DNA of 64,000 nt from JBMNGW01 sp050950025 (GCA_050950025.1 JBMNGW010000016.1:1-64000), one strand, 5' to 3'. Shown: positions 14,625 through 23,850, counted from the first letter of the stretch. Numbers and translations: made by a program. Notes: generated by a model not told the origin, from the sequence alone.

Positions 14625-17600
14625 CTAGCGACTGTTGGGGTGCCAACCGGCAAGTGGTAAAGCAACATCGAGATACGATTGGACCATTGTTTTTAAACGA
14701 GCAAGGTTGAACAGCAGTTCAGGATTATTTTTACCCAGAAGCTGTAAGGCGCTTTGCGCTTCGCTTTCAGCTTGGATACGGGTGACAAACGAGTCACCAA
14801 CTACCTGATCGCTAAGGCTCACCATCTCTAAACTCTGCAATGATGGATAATATGAGTCCCAAAACGTCTCCTCAAGCATGATGTCTTCAACAGCCAAGCG
14901 ATAAAATCCATTTTCATCAAATACATAATCAGATGGTTCAATGCCGCTTAGCTGATCAAAATATTCTTGTTCCAAAGCAGCCATAATAGTCTGGGCATTG
15001 AATGGCTGAAGGACCAACACCAACGGCTGATTATCAATGGGGATATCATCTATGGTAAACCGGATATACACAGGCTCATCCTCTTCACTGCTGCGAGGCA
15101 AAAAGAGGTTAAACTGGTACTCTCCTGAAGTAATTCCGCTTATGAAAAAGAAGCCACTTTCATCGGTAAACAGATACAGTGTCTCATCGGCAAGAAGGAC
15201 CTCTAGGCCATCTTCATCTATTTCTACCCGGTATAAATCGGTGGTATAGCGACTGTAAGCAGTTGTATCGCTTCTTAGAAGCGTGCCAACCAGCGAATAG
15301 GAGGGCTCGGCATGAAGTTTCACCGCATACCCCTGGTGAGGGCGGGGTAAGAAATCATAAATGTATGATCCGCCGGCAGCAAGGGCCGAATCCCCTACTC
15401 CGTACGCTACAACGTTGTTTTGTTGATGACTCATAATTCCGGTGTACAGCCCCACTCCAAAGAACGAGGGTAGAGCTTGCGGTTCGCTGGCCATCGTTTT
15501 AGTGACGGCAACTTTTTGATTTTTCATCGCCCCCGTAGGTTTAATTAGCAAAAAGTTATCACCGATAGAGCGTCCCATTCCCACCATTCCTTTGGCAAAG
15601 GCAAAAGCAGTGTTCAACGAAATACTGGTGGTATAACGCTTGTAATTATCACTAAATTGCTGGCGGACCGACAAGCCGTAGAGCTCGGAACTGTGATTGA
15701 AAGAGACGCTGGTCTGATGAGCTGTCAAATCTTCAAACAAGAGGTTATTTAATGCTACTTGGAAGCTGTTATTTTGCGTCCCAAATGGACGGATTGAGGC
15801 ACTTAGGTAGGCCGAGCGTTGTAAATCGGTAGAGGCAGAAGCGTTAAAATTGGGCCCCGGCGAATAGTTAACACTGATTTGACCTCTGAGCTGCGGATTA
15901 ACCTCAACAGCAGAAAATGTGAGGTTAACTGAGCCGTTGACAGAGAGGTTGTTCAGCAGTGGCAAACCGGTAGAGAAGCTTAAGCGCCCATACAAATCGC
16001 CAAAAGCAATGTTCCATCCCAGTGAGCCGGAAGTAGAAAAGCGGAGCTTTTTACCAAGCGATCCACTGTAGGAAACGGAGGCTTCAAAATTATCAGTGGC
16101 AGACGGTGTTCCCGTGCCGCTTAAAGTAGAGCTGTAGTTACGATTGGTATACCCTGTGCTCACATCGATTGAGCCAAAAGAGGACTCCTCAATTCCCGAA
16201 ACACGATACGAAAGGCGGGAGGTAAATCCAGCTCTTAAGGCGGAGCTGTAACTACCCTGAACTGAGACATCAAATGATCCAAAAGAAGTTGCCAAAACTG
16301 CTCCTAAGCTAAGATTTAACGCCTTGGTGCTCAAAGCCAAGGAATAGGAGCCGCTAAGAGAGTTGGAAAGGCCTATTTGCTGGTTTATCCTAAACGTTGT
16401 TTTATCGATTTGCATCTCGTTAAGTGACAGACCCATACTATATAAGGTGTCCCCTTTGGCCAAAAGACGCGAATCGTAGCCGATGGTAAAATATTCTGTT
16501 CGGATCCGTAAGGGATCAGCTACAGGAGTAATCTCAACACGTGCGTAGTTTCCTCCTTGCATAAAAACAAAATCGCGCAGCTTATAGATACCTGCCTGTA
16601 ATTCTCGGCGGTAGACACTCTTCTCATTAATAAAAACTTCAACAGAGGAGGGTTCATCCAAGACCACATCAAATTCAAACTGGTTGCCTTTCGGTACAAC
16701 ATCTCCGTAGCTATACCGTTTTTCCAACGCTATACCGATGCTCTTTTTGTCATAGCCCAGAAAATCATTGACATTACCAAATATAAATCTGAGGCTTTTG
16801 GGTTTAATGTCAAAAAATCCCTGAATACCATTGAAGCTCACGTAATCTTTCAGTTCCGTTGACCACCCCTGTGTCTCTTTATAGGCTTGCCCCGGGTGGA
16901 TTGAAAGAGAGAAATCAAAAGCAATGCCCCCCAACGAGACAGCATTTTGCATCTGCATCGAAAATAGTGAAGCAGGAGTGCGTATTGTGTAATTGTGTTC
17001 AGCAGACAAATCAATGAGGCTGAACATCGATACATTGGCAAACCATGAAAAGAGTGCGGGCTTTAAGGTTGTGCTTCCACTCATCCCATACGAGGCGTAG
17101 CGGATTAACGAGCCGCGGTTAATAGAGAGGATTCTTAGAGGCATCATTTCTGCAGTGAAGTTCATATGCAGCTCAAACTGCATGTAATCGTACCAATTTT
17201 CGATGCCCAGCTGCTTCAAATATTCCAAAGTGAAGCTTGTTTGTGTTGTGTTAAAGAGCTTTTGCTTCATCTCATCGGTTAGCAACTCTGAGATGATGGA
17301 TTTAAACTCTTTAACATCAATAGTAATACCTTCATCGGCAAAGGTGATATTAATGTCATCTAAATATTCATCATTGACCAAAAGGGGGACAAGGTATGTT
17401 TCATCACCGAAGATAGAATAATCTTCATCTCCTGCCACATAAAAATCGGCCCACGGATCGTCTTCTTCTTCCATTGGCTCTAATGGCGGGGGAACATACT
17501 CTTTGGTGGCCCAAATCAGCGGTTGCTTAGGAACTACAGCGGGGACAGGAGAAACACTGGGCTTCTCAAATGGAACCGATTCGCTAATCACTGGCTCTTC

Positions 17601-17864
17601 AATTATAATTGGAGGTTCAACAATGGGAGTTGGTTCTGCTTCGATTGGTACATCGAGTTGCGGAGCAATCTGATGTACTGAATCCGGCTCTGCTTTGATT
17701 GGAACAACGTGTACTTCGGCTACCGGTTTTTCTATTTGGACAGGTTCAGGTTGAGCCCTTTTGAATAGATGAGGACTCAGCAGGCTTATAAGAAAAAGCA
17801 CAAGCAGATACAAAACAAGGATGGTCAAGATAACGATTACCCGTCTTCGTATAGCACCCACCAT
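14625..17864 (-). CDS. Usher-like outer-membrane protein with N-terminal membrane anchor
   Basis: 1079 residues. Residues 9-32 form one strong hydrophobic span after RRR; 35-130 are rich in Pro, Glu and Val, like a TonB-type periplasm-spanning linker; 130-390 carry an acidic domain. At 398-470 is the usher core: EPSSVEVFINEKSVYRRELQ, AGIYKLRDFVFMQGGNYARV and DSRLLAKGDTLYSMGLSL, matching FimD/PapC 'V-V-x-NG-x-ly-x3-l-pG-y-l-dlp-x-G-n'. About 480-850 alternates short hydrophobic/polar strands as in a beta-barrel. At ~880-980 is a carboxypeptidase-regulatory-like Ig domain (LFTDESGFFFISGITSGEYQ); the tail is helical. Ushers secrete and assemble pilus subunits handed over by a PapD chaperone, and such a gene is 27 nt upstream. 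Odd points: an uncleaved-looking anchor and linker, ~250 residues longer than FimD, and no pilin or adhesin gene nearby. Usher identity is from motif reading; barrel function is inferred. Confidence 0.72.
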   Translation of the reverse strand: MVGAIRRRVIVILTILVLYLLVLFLISLLSPHLFKRAQPEPVQIEKPVAEVHVVPIKAEPDSVHQIAPQLDVPIEAEPTPIVEPPIIIEEPVISESVPFEKPSVSPVPAVVPKQPLIWATKEYVPPPLEPMEEEDDPWADFYVAGDEDYSIFGDETYLVPLLVNDEYLDDINITFADEGITIDVKEFKSIISELLTDEMKQKLFNTTQTSFTLEYLKQLGIENWYDYMQFELHMNFTAEMMPLRILSINRGSLIRYASYGMSGSTTLKPALFSWFANVSMFSLIDLSAEHNYTIRTPASLFSMQMQNAVSLGGIAFDFSLSIHPGQAYKETQGWSTELKDYVSFNGIQGFFDIKPKSLRFIFGNVNDFLGYDKKSIGIALEKRYSYGDVVPKGNQFEFDVVLDEPSSVEVFINEKSVYRRELQAGIYKLRDFVFMQGGNYARVEITPVADPLRIRTEYFTIGYDSRLLAKGDTLYSMGLSLNEMQIDKTTFRINQQIGLSNSLSGSYSLALSTKALNLSLGAVLATSFGSFDVSVQGSYSSALRAGFTSRLSYRVSGIEESSFGSIDVSTGYTNRNYSSTLSGTGTPSATDNFEASVSYSGSLGKKLRFSTSGSLGWNIAFGDLYGRLSFSTGLPLLNNLSVNGSVNLTFSAVEVNPQLRGQISVNYSPGPNFNASASTDLQRSAYLSASIRPFGTQNNSFQVALNNLLFEDLTAHQTSVSFNHSSELYGLSVRQQFSDNYKRYTTSISLNTAFAFAKGMVGMGRSIGDNFLLIKPTGAMKNQKVAVTKTMASEPQALPSFFGVGLYTGIMSHQQNNVVAYGVGDSALAAGGSYIYDFLPRPHQGYAVKLHAEPSYSLVGTLLRSDTTAYSRYTTDLYRVEIDEDGLEVLLADETLYLFTDESGFFFISGITSGEYQFNLFLPRSSEEDEPVYIRFTIDDIPIDNQPLVLVLQPFNAQTIMAALEQEYFDQLSGIEPSDYVFDENGFYRLAVEDIMLEETFWDSYYPSLQSLEMVSLSDQVVGDSFVTRIQAESEAQSALQLLGKNNPELLFNLARLKTMVQSYLDVALPLAGWHPNSR

Positions 17865-17891
17865 CCTTATGTATCCTTTTTTGGCAAACTG

Positions 17892-18728
17892 TTAGTTGCT
17901 GCTATAGGTTATTTTTGCAGTGAATAGCCTCTCTTGGTTTGTAAGTGTTGCGGGAAACGGCACTGACTGTGGCCATGCAACTTGTACTTTAACTTTCTTG
18001 CCGGCAAGAAGATTCAATCCGTTAACAAATCCTAAAGCATCTGCTTCATAAATGATGCTTTGGCGGGAGGGCGCATGAACCAATTCGACTTGCGCCTGAG
18101 TGAGTATTTGGTGAATCGTCCCTGCATTAGAGAGAGTCAGTTCAATGACTTGCCTTCCGTCAGATGTAACGACAGGAAGGGCGGAGTCAATCTGCACACG
18201 AGTAGTTGATCGACTGGGGGCTACATAAAGGCTGGTAGTATAGACATACAAGAAATTAAACATGCTCTGCCCTTCTGTGGCCCGTCCTTGTGTATACGGA
18301 ATCTGTTCTGCCCTCAGTCTAAAGGAGAGCTCAGAAGGAACTGTACGCGGTCCACGATACTGTACCCGCACAATCTGAGAGCTTTGTGGCTTAAGAATTA
18401 CTTTGCTCGGTACTATTGAGAAGTAAGCTGCGGCGCTCTCGTTCGCCTCTTGGCCACTGATAGTTAAATCGCGTGTAAGAGCCGAAATCTCAACGGCAAT
18501 ACTATCGTTAGAGTCATTTACAATAGTATAGGTTTTTGTGCTGTTCGCTCCGGAAGGGGCAAAAGTTTGCTCCAAAGGGGAGAATTGAAAGGCAAACAGA
18601 GGGGTTATTGTGCACAACACCACCACTAGCGCCACTATAAGGGTTCGTTTTCTACTCATGGACTGAATCATATCATTCAAAGCTCTTTGGTGCAAATCTC
18701 TTTTTAGGTTTTGATGCTCCGATTTCAT
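17892..18728 (-). CDS. PapD-like periplasmic pilus chaperone
   Basis: 278 residues. ATG 18728 has GGAGAG upstream, giving an unusually long polar n-region (1-26) before the signal helix at 30-46 (IVALVVVLCTITPLFAF). The mature part has the two Ig-like domains of the PapD/FimC family: QFSPLEQTFAPSGANSTKTY, then ISALTRD, YFSIVPSKVILKPQSSQIVR matching 'f-vtPp-f-L-pg-q-q-lRv', and LSFRLRAEQIPY matching 'ER-f-l-v-eIP'. These chaperones complement pilin folds by donor-strand exchange and deliver subunits to the usher, which is the next gene. Starts at MSRKR (near 18659) would be shorter but lack a ribosome site. Confidence 0.8.
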   Translation of the reverse strand: MKSEHQNLKRDLHQRALNDMIQSMSRKRTLIVALVVVLCTITPLFAFQFSPLEQTFAPSGANSTKTYTIVNDSNDSIAVEISALTRDLTISGQEANESAAAYFSIVPSKVILKPQSSQIVRVQYRGPRTVPSELSFRLRAEQIPYTQGRATEGQSMFNFLYVYTTSLYVAPSRSTTRVQIDSALPVVTSDGRQVIELTLSNAGTIHQILTQAQVELVHAPSRQSIIYEADALGFVNGLNLLAGKKVKVQVAWPQSVPFPATLTNQERLFTAKITYSSN

Positions 18729-18749
18729 GAAAACTCTCCATCCGCAGCC

Positions 18750-18777
18750 ATTGTATCTTAACCACGTGCAACAACAA
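18750..18777 (-). promoter_or_regulatory. Putative promoter of chaperone-usher operon
   Basis: On the minus strand TTGTTG (18772-18777) and TACAAT (18750-18755) are separated by 16 bp. The -10 ends 21 nt before ATG 18728. Confidence 0.5.
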
Positions 18778-18958
18778 GCTCCGTTAACATTCAAGACGTG
18801 ATAAACATACGGAAAATGGCCACTTGTGTCAACTGTAAACGCCTCTTATGGAAATAAGCAAGAGAATTACCCCTCTTTTAGTGAAAAAGAGTTCGTTTTT
18901 CTCCAATCTTATGACACATTGCTCCTATTTTCCCCCTCTATCAAAATTCTCCTCTTCG

Positions 18959-18987
18959 TTGACATCTTCAACACTGTTATGCTATGT
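18959..18987 (+). promoter_or_regulatory. Promoter of tRNA-Pro
   Basis: TTGACA (18959-18964), 17-bp spacer, CTATGT (18982-18987; TATGTT one base on is equally possible). Transcription would begin about 12 nt before the tRNA. Confidence 0.65.
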
Positions 18988-19005
18988 TCATCAAGGTATT
19001 TAAGA

Positions 19006-19079
19006 CGGGCTGTAGCGCAGGGGTTTAGCGTACATGTCTGGGGGACATGGGGTCGGCGGTTCAAATCCGCCCAGCCCGA
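19006..19079 (+). tRNA. tRNA-Pro (GGG)
   Basis: Full cloverleaf: acceptor arms CGGGCTG (19006-19012) and CAGCCCG (19072-19078), discriminator A, anticodon stem CATGT/ACATG around loop CTGGGGG, giving anticodon GGG, and a GGTTCAAATCC T-arm. CCA is not encoded. Confidence 0.97.
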
Positions 19080-19088
19080 TACCATTTT

Positions 19089-19123
19089 AACCTGCTAGAT
19101 GATTATTCTTGCAGGTTTTTTTT
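19089..19123 (+). terminator. Rho-independent terminator after tRNA-Pro
   Basis: AACCTGC (19089-19095) pairs with GCAGGTT (19111-19117) and runs into eight T residues. Confidence 0.85.
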
Positions 19124-19309
19124 ACTCTGGGCAATTAAAGCCCTCTTTACACCCTTTTCATAGCTTTTATCGCACTAGGAAGCAACCACTGATCATGTGT
19201 ATTCTGCTTAACACAGGTGCAATACAATCTCTAATTATTCTTTCTATTCTTTTTGCTAAGAGTGGTTGAAAATTTCCTCTGAGCTGGGTATTCTGTAAAG
19301 GTAAAACAA

Positions 19310-19423
19310 ATGAACTACAAGGAGGTGCGAGTCGTGGATAATTGTGGCATATGTGCAAGTATATCTGATGACCCTCTGAGTAGAAACTCAACCTTTGGTG
19401 CTTTTGAGCACTGTCATCATTAA
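19310..19423 (+). CDS. Possible 37-residue small protein or leader upstream of mgtE
   Basis: ATG 19310 has AAAGG 8 nt upstream. The reading MNYKEVRVVDNCGICASISD continues through a segment ending FGAFEHCHH, so it has a C-x2-C pair and a C/H-rich end, which could bind a metal. It ends 43 nt before MgtE, in the 343-nt stretch 19124-19466 that otherwise shows no clear gene and no recognisable Mg2+ riboswitch. It may be a true microprotein, a regulatory leader or a gene remnant. Confidence 0.3.
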   Translation: MNYKEVRVVDNCGICASISDDPLSRNSTFGAFEHCHH

Positions 19424-19466
19424 TACTTGACAGTTTCCACACAGTTCTTCGTCTCCAAATAAGAAG

Positions 19467-20807
19467 ATGGAAGTTCAATTCGAGCAACTACATACCTATG
19501 TCATTAAGCATAACTGGCTGGCACTGAAATCTGAATTGTCAGGGATGCAAGAAATCGATGTGGCAGCCTTTATCGAAAGCTTGCCTGCCGAGCTGGCTTT
19601 AATTGTTTTTAGAACGCTGGAAAAAGATTTAGCGGCTGAAATTTTTGCCAATTTGGCTAACGAACAACAAGAACAGCTGATTAATGCCATCACTGACCAA
19701 GAGCTGCAGCACCTGATGAAAGGTATTATGATTGACGATGCTGTTGATATGCTCGGAGAGCTGCCGGCAAACCTTGTCAATAGAATCTTGCGCCACACCT
19801 CCCCCATCGCACGCAGTTTGATTAACCAATTCCTCCTCTACCCTGAATTCTCAGCCGGTTCTATTATGACGGCTGAATTTGTTCAGCTCAAAAAAGAGAT
19901 GACGGTTAAACAAGCCATTGACCACATTAGGCGGGTGGGAGAAGACAAAGAGACGATTTACACCTGTTATGTGACCACCCAAAACCGTAAGCTTGAGGGA
20001 ATTATCTCGGTACGCACCCTTTTACTTTCAGATGACGAAACGCTCCTTGAGTCTTTGATGGAGCCAAAATTTATCTCCGTAACGACTACCGATGACCAAG
20101 AGCAAGTAGCTAATTTGTTCCGCCGTTACGATCTGTTGAGTATTCCGGTTGTCGACCATGAAAACAGATTGGTGGGAATTATTACTGTTGACGATATTAT
20201 TGACGTCATTGAAGAGGAGAACACCGAAGACTTCCAGAAAATGGGAGCCATGCTGCCCAGTGACAAACCATATCTGAAAACAGGAGTGTTTACGTTAGCA
20301 AAAAACCGCATTGTGTGGCTTATGGTACTGCTTATCAGCGGTATGATAACCGGAGGCATCCTCTCTCGTTTTGAAGATGCCTTTTTAGTGCTCCCCATTC
20401 TCGTCTCTTTCATTCCGCTGCTCACCGATACCGGAGGTAATGCCGGCAGCCAAAGCTCAACGCTGATTATTCGCGGTATGGCTGTTAATGAGATATCGCT
20501 TAAAGATATGTGGGGAGTCCTGTGGAAAGAGATCCGGGTGGCGCTCATCGTAGGTTTTGTCCTTGCGTTTGTGACTGCGTTAAGAGTTGTGTTGACCGGC
20601 AGCAGCATTATGGTTGCGGCAACTGTGGGGATGGCTTTGTATGCAACTGTTATTATGGCCAAAACAATCGGCGGCATTTTGCCTATGATTGCTAAAGTAG
20701 TCCACATGGACCCGGCAATTATGGCAGCTCCATTGATTACCACAATCGTGGATGCTTTCAGCCTTCTGCTCTATTTCTCCATTGCTCGTCAGTTATTACA
20801 TATTTGA
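19467..20807 (+). CDS. mgtE: Magnesium transporter MgtE
   Basis: 446 residues, the normal length. N-domain of helical repeats (FIESLPAELALIVFRTLEKD) to about 130, two CBS domains about 135-255 (SAGSIMTAEFVQLKKEMTV; VVDHENRLVGIITVDDIID), a connecting helix, then five membrane spans from about 280, with the pore motif PLLTDTGGNAGSQSSTLIIRG in the conserved region. MgtE is a dimeric inner-membrane Mg2+ channel gated by Mg2+ binding to its cytoplasmic domains. Only a weak ribosome site (AAGAAG) precedes ATG 19467. No M-box-like leader was recognised. Convergent with the MFS gene, 10 nt apart. Confidence 0.93.
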   Translation: MEVQFEQLHTYVIKHNWLALKSELSGMQEIDVAAFIESLPAELALIVFRTLEKDLAAEIFANLANEQQEQLINAITDQELQHLMKGIMIDDAVDMLGELPANLVNRILRHTSPIARSLINQFLLYPEFSAGSIMTAEFVQLKKEMTVKQAIDHIRRVGEDKETIYTCYVTTQNRKLEGIISVRTLLLSDDETLLESLMEPKFISVTTTDDQEQVANLFRRYDLLSIPVVDHENRLVGIITVDDIIDVIEEENTEDFQKMGAMLPSDKPYLKTGVFTLAKNRIVWLMVLLISGMITGGILSRFEDAFLVLPILVSFIPLLTDTGGNAGSQSSTLIIRGMAVNEISLKDMWGVLWKEIRVALIVGFVLAFVTALRVVLTGSSIMVAATVGMALYATVIMAKTIGGILPMIAKVVHMDPAIMAAPLITTIVDAFSLLLYFSIARQLLHI

Positions 20808-20831
20808 GAACACTTCGTTATAACGATGTTC
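20808..20831. other. Palindrome at the mgtE/MFS convergent junction
   Basis: A near-palindrome centred on CGTTATAACG with outer GAACA/TGTTC arms spans the 10-nt gap and the last codons of the MFS gene. No U-run follows on either strand, so it is at best a weak bidirectional terminator. Confidence 0.3.
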
Positions 20832-22134
20832 GTTCTCTGAGATATAACGCAAATGTTCCTGAGCTGCCGATAAGAGCCGATAAGCCGACGAGCACCCACA
20901 CTACCGGCAAGCCATAATGGGCACTGACAACCCCTCCGATTGCCGGGGCGATAGCATGACCTGTTCCCATGATAATCGGAATAAAAGAGCTAAAACGGCC
21001 TCTGTGGCTGATAGGGGTATTGTTAGCCACATAGTAGGTATTGTTGGTGGCATCGATTACCTCACCGATGGTGTAAATCACACTAAGCAGGAAAAAAAGA
21101 GGCGGCTCTTTTGCCAATCCAAAAGCAGAAAACCCAACGGCGTAAAACAATCCTGCAATGGCGATGTTTCTTAGCGGATGATATCGCCTTAGTGCACTGA
21201 CTACAAAAGCATTGCTAATGATGACCACCGCGGCATTGATGCTCATCATTTTCCCATATAAAACAGCTCCTCCTTGGCCAAAAAGCGTTGTAGTGTACAA
21301 CGGCAAAGCAAACAGGGCTTGGCTGTAGGCAAAGCTATAAAAAGCGGCACACAGAGCATACAAAAGGAGATGAGGTCGGCTCATAAGAGCTTTAAGAAGC
21401 CCCCCTTCTTCCGAGCGTTCCAACGGGCTGTCACTTTTTTCTAACCGCTTTGCCTCAGGTACGTACAGGCCAACGAAAAGCGCCGCTATTAAAGCAGCCA
21501 ATGCATTGCCTAAAAAAAGCCATTGACTGGCATGATAAAAAAGAAACCCGGCTAAAATAGGACCAAAAGCAAATCCCAAATTATGGCCCAAGTAATTAAA
21601 AGAGAACGCTGCTTGTCGATTCTGTTGGTTTGTGACATCAGTAAGCAATGCACTGCGTGCTGGATCGGTCATCCCATCGAATAAGAGATTAAGCAGCACA
21701 AATAGCGGAATCAAAGGAGAGTCGCCTAAAAAAGCACATACAATAAACATACTTGCAGCAAGCACTTGACTGATTATCATCACCTTTTTGCGCCCATACC
21801 GGTCGGTTATTTTACCTCCGATAAGCGACCCCGGCAAATAAACAACTGCTGTTACGCTCATAAACAGACCTGCTTTGGCATTGCTGTACCCAAGGCGTTG
21901 GGTTAAAAGCAGAACCAAAAAAGGATAGACAAAACTCCCTAAGCCGTTAAGAACCGTGGCTGTAAATAAGGCATACACAGAAGAAGGCAAGCCTCGATAC
22001 AAAGAGAGCCAGACTTTTTTATCGGTTTTAGCGAGTTGATTCACAGCTGACTTTACCCCTTTTAACAAAGGCTGAACAAGAGGAGAATTCTGTACTCTAA
22101 AGCTCTTGTTGCCTAGGACCTCTTTTTTTGGCAC
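20818..22134 (-). CDS. MFS transporter (drug-efflux type)
   Basis: 438 residues with a ~45-residue cytoplasmic N-terminus and 12 predicted spans. The MFS motif A is visible in the loop between spans 2 and 3: GGKITDRYGRKKVMI. Motif-C-like PILAGFLFYH follows in helix 5, and a charged central loop (LEKSDSPLERSEEGG) separates the halves. This points to a proton-driven exporter of drugs or metabolites in the inner membrane; substrate unknown. Start is GTG 22134, with no clear ribosome site. It is divergent from the DUF454 gene. Confidence 0.85.
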   Translation of the reverse strand: MPKKEVLGNKSFRVQNSPLVQPLLKGVKSAVNQLAKTDKKVWLSLYRGLPSSVYALFTATVLNGLGSFVYPFLVLLLTQRLGYSNAKAGLFMSVTAVVYLPGSLIGGKITDRYGRKKVMIISQVLAASMFIVCAFLGDSPLIPLFVLLNLLFDGMTDPARSALLTDVTNQQNRQAAFSFNYLGHNLGFAFGPILAGFLFYHASQWLFLGNALAALIAALFVGLYVPEAKRLEKSDSPLERSEEGGLLKALMSRPHLLLYALCAAFYSFAYSQALFALPLYTTTLFGQGGAVLYGKMMSINAAVVIISNAFVVSALRRYHPLRNIAIAGLFYAVGFSAFGLAKEPPLFFLLSVIYTIGEVIDATNNTYYVANNTPISHRGRFSSFIPIIMGTGHAIAPAIGGVVSAHYGLPVVWVLVGLSALIGSSGTFALYLRERTSL

Positions 22135-22167
22135 AATTGCCTACCAAAGGAGAACTTCGGAGCTTAA

Positions 22168-22575
22168 ATGAAAAAAATTGTGCTCATTATATGCGGATGT
22201 ATCACATTGGGCATTGGTGTGCTGGGAATTGTCGTTCCCCTGTTACCAACAACGCCTTTTTTGCTGCTTAGCGGTTTTTGCTTTTACCACAGCTCCCCCT
22301 CCTTATACCGGTGGCTTGTCACCCAAAAATATATCGGCCAATACATCTATTGTTACAAACAGCATAAAGCGATATCGCAGCGTTCCAAAGTATTTACGTT
22401 GGTGCTCCTTTGGAGTGTTATTATTATTTCGGCTTGTACTATACCGCGACTTTGGATTACTGCTGTACTTGTGGGTACAGCAACCGCAGTGACTTGGTAC
22501 TTAGTCTCTTTGAATAAACTGACTGCTCAGATGATTCAGGAGTACAAAGAGTTTCGAAAAACGTTTGATCTATAA
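22168..22575 (+). CDS. DUF454 (YbaN-type) membrane protein
   Basis: 135 residues. Two N-terminal hydrophobic spans hold the family signature: LGIGVLGIVVPLLPTTPFLL followed by LSGFCFYHSSPSLYRWL, with the invariant LP-TPF. Further spans lie at about 70-110. YbaN-like inner-membrane proteins have no settled function. GGAG precedes ATG 22168. The next gene begins 15 nt after its stop, so the two form an operon. Confidence 0.85.
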   Translation: MKKIVLIICGCITLGIGVLGIVVPLLPTTPFLLLSGFCFYHSSPSLYRWLVTQKYIGQYIYCYKQHKAISQRSKVFTLVLLWSVIIISACTIPRLWITAVLVGTATAVTWYLVSLNKLTAQMIQEYKEFRKTFDL

Positions 22576-22590
22576 TCATTGAGGTACACT

Positions 22591-23844
22591 ATGGCCATTC
22601 GATTTCATCGTTCTGTCAGGATTGCCAAAGGGGTCAATCTTAACCTCTCTAAAGGAGGTCTTGGTGTATCGGCAGGGCCTAAAGGAGCAAAACTCTCTTT
22701 GGGTCCAAGAGGAGTTTATTCCACCTTCAGTATTCCGGGAACAGGAATTTCCAATCGCACTAAACTGAGTAACCTTTCCACTAAGCCCTCATTAAAAGCT
22801 ACTTCAAAAAAACAGAGAAGCGATGTTGAGGTGCGTATTGAAATTGACACGCAAACAGGAGCTGAGCACATCACCCTATATTCGGAAGGGAACCAATTTG
22901 AAGACTCCTCCTTGATACGGCAACTTAGTCGCACCCAGGAGTTTAAACAAAGTCTTGCAGCTAAAAGGGAGTACACCAAAAACCTCATTGAAGAGGAAAG
23001 TGAACTTCTTAATTCGATTCACACTCACAGTAGCAGCTATCCCGATTGGACTAAGTTGCACAAACATCTTTGCCAAAGTTCATCTATTGAAAGCTTTACA
23101 AAAGCACCCCCTTCCAAAGAAATTCTTGCTCAAGAGCTTAGACAAAAAGCCCAACAGGAAATTACTCCCCTTTTTGGCAAGAAAAAGAAACAAGAGCAGT
23201 ATGTGAACCATCATCTGGAAACTGCCTATCAAAAGCAGCTAAAGGATTGGGAAGAACAAAAAGCCCTTTTTGCCCAGAAGAAGGAACAAGCACTGCAGCA
23301 AAAAACGGTTTTGTTAGCCTTGGAGCACCCTACCAAAGAGACTTTGGAAGCAGCACTAGCAACTTACTTGCAAAAAGTGGCTCTTCCTGTCGAATTCTCA
23401 GTTGCTTTTGAGATTTCAGAAGATTGCAAAACCGTCTTCCTTGATTTAGATTTACCTGAAATTGAAGATTACCCCACTTTGAAAGCCTCACTATTAGCTT
23501 CAGGTAAACTTTCAATTAAGCAAAAAGGGATAAAAGAACAAAAATTGGCATACGCAAGAAGTGTCGCTTCTTTAAGTCTTTATTTTGCCTCTTTAGCTTT
23601 TGCCGTTTCTCCGAAGATACAAGATGTTACCATTAGTGCTTACACCCAGCGCTTACAAGGGGCAACAGGAACTGTTGAAGACCAATACGTCTACTCTGTT
23701 ATCTATCAACTGCCTTCGTTTTTAGACCTGAATATGGAGCTCCTTGATCCGGTGGCCGCTTTGCAATCATTTGAACATCGGATGAACCTCACCGCCGCTG
23801 GAGATTTGAGAACCATAGAACCATTTGCTTTGCAAAAGGGGTAA
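22591..23844 (+). CDS. DUF4236-domain protein with coiled-coil body
   Basis: 417 residues. The first ~55 residues are a textbook DUF4236 domain: IRFHRSVRIAKGVNLNLSKG, LGVSAGPKGAKLSLGPRGVY and SIPGTGIS. The rest is charged and helical (for example KEEKKK-type runs at 190-250) and then a globular part with IAFEISED-like strands; no further domain recognised. DUF4236 proteins are uncharacterised. I take ATG 22591, with GAGGT 5 nt upstream, over TTG 22579. No signal peptide or membrane span. Confidence 0.75.
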   Translation: MAIRFHRSVRIAKGVNLNLSKGGLGVSAGPKGAKLSLGPRGVYSTFSIPGTGISNRTKLSNLSTKPSLKATSKKQRSDVEVRIEIDTQTGAEHITLYSEGNQFEDSSLIRQLSRTQEFKQSLAAKREYTKNLIEEESELLNSIHTHSSSYPDWTKLHKHLCQSSSIESFTKAPPSKEILAQELRQKAQQEITPLFGKKKKQEQYVNHHLETAYQKQLKDWEEQKALFAQKKEQALQQKTVLLALEHPTKETLEAALATYLQKVALPVEFSVAFEISEDCKTVFLDLDLPEIEDYPTLKASLLASGKLSIKQKGIKEQKLAYARSVASLSLYFASLAFAVSPKIQDVTISAYTQRLQGATGTVEDQYVYSVIYQLPSFLDLNMELLDPVAALQSFEHRMNLTAAGDLRTIEPFALQKG

Positions 23845-23850
23845 GAGATA

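Noticed and set aside
19124..19466. Mg2+ riboswitch (M-box or yybP-ykoY) upstream of mgtE
   Set aside because: The conserved cores of these motifs were not found in the 343-nt leader; only a weak ORF and no convincing helix set.
19167..19487. Minus-strand 106-codon open frame before mgtE
   Set aside because: No ribosome site, low-complexity translation and it runs over the mgtE start; judged a chance frame.
20808..20831. Strong bidirectional terminator at mgtE/MFS
   Set aside because: Palindromic but without a U-run on either strand and partly inside the MFS coding end.
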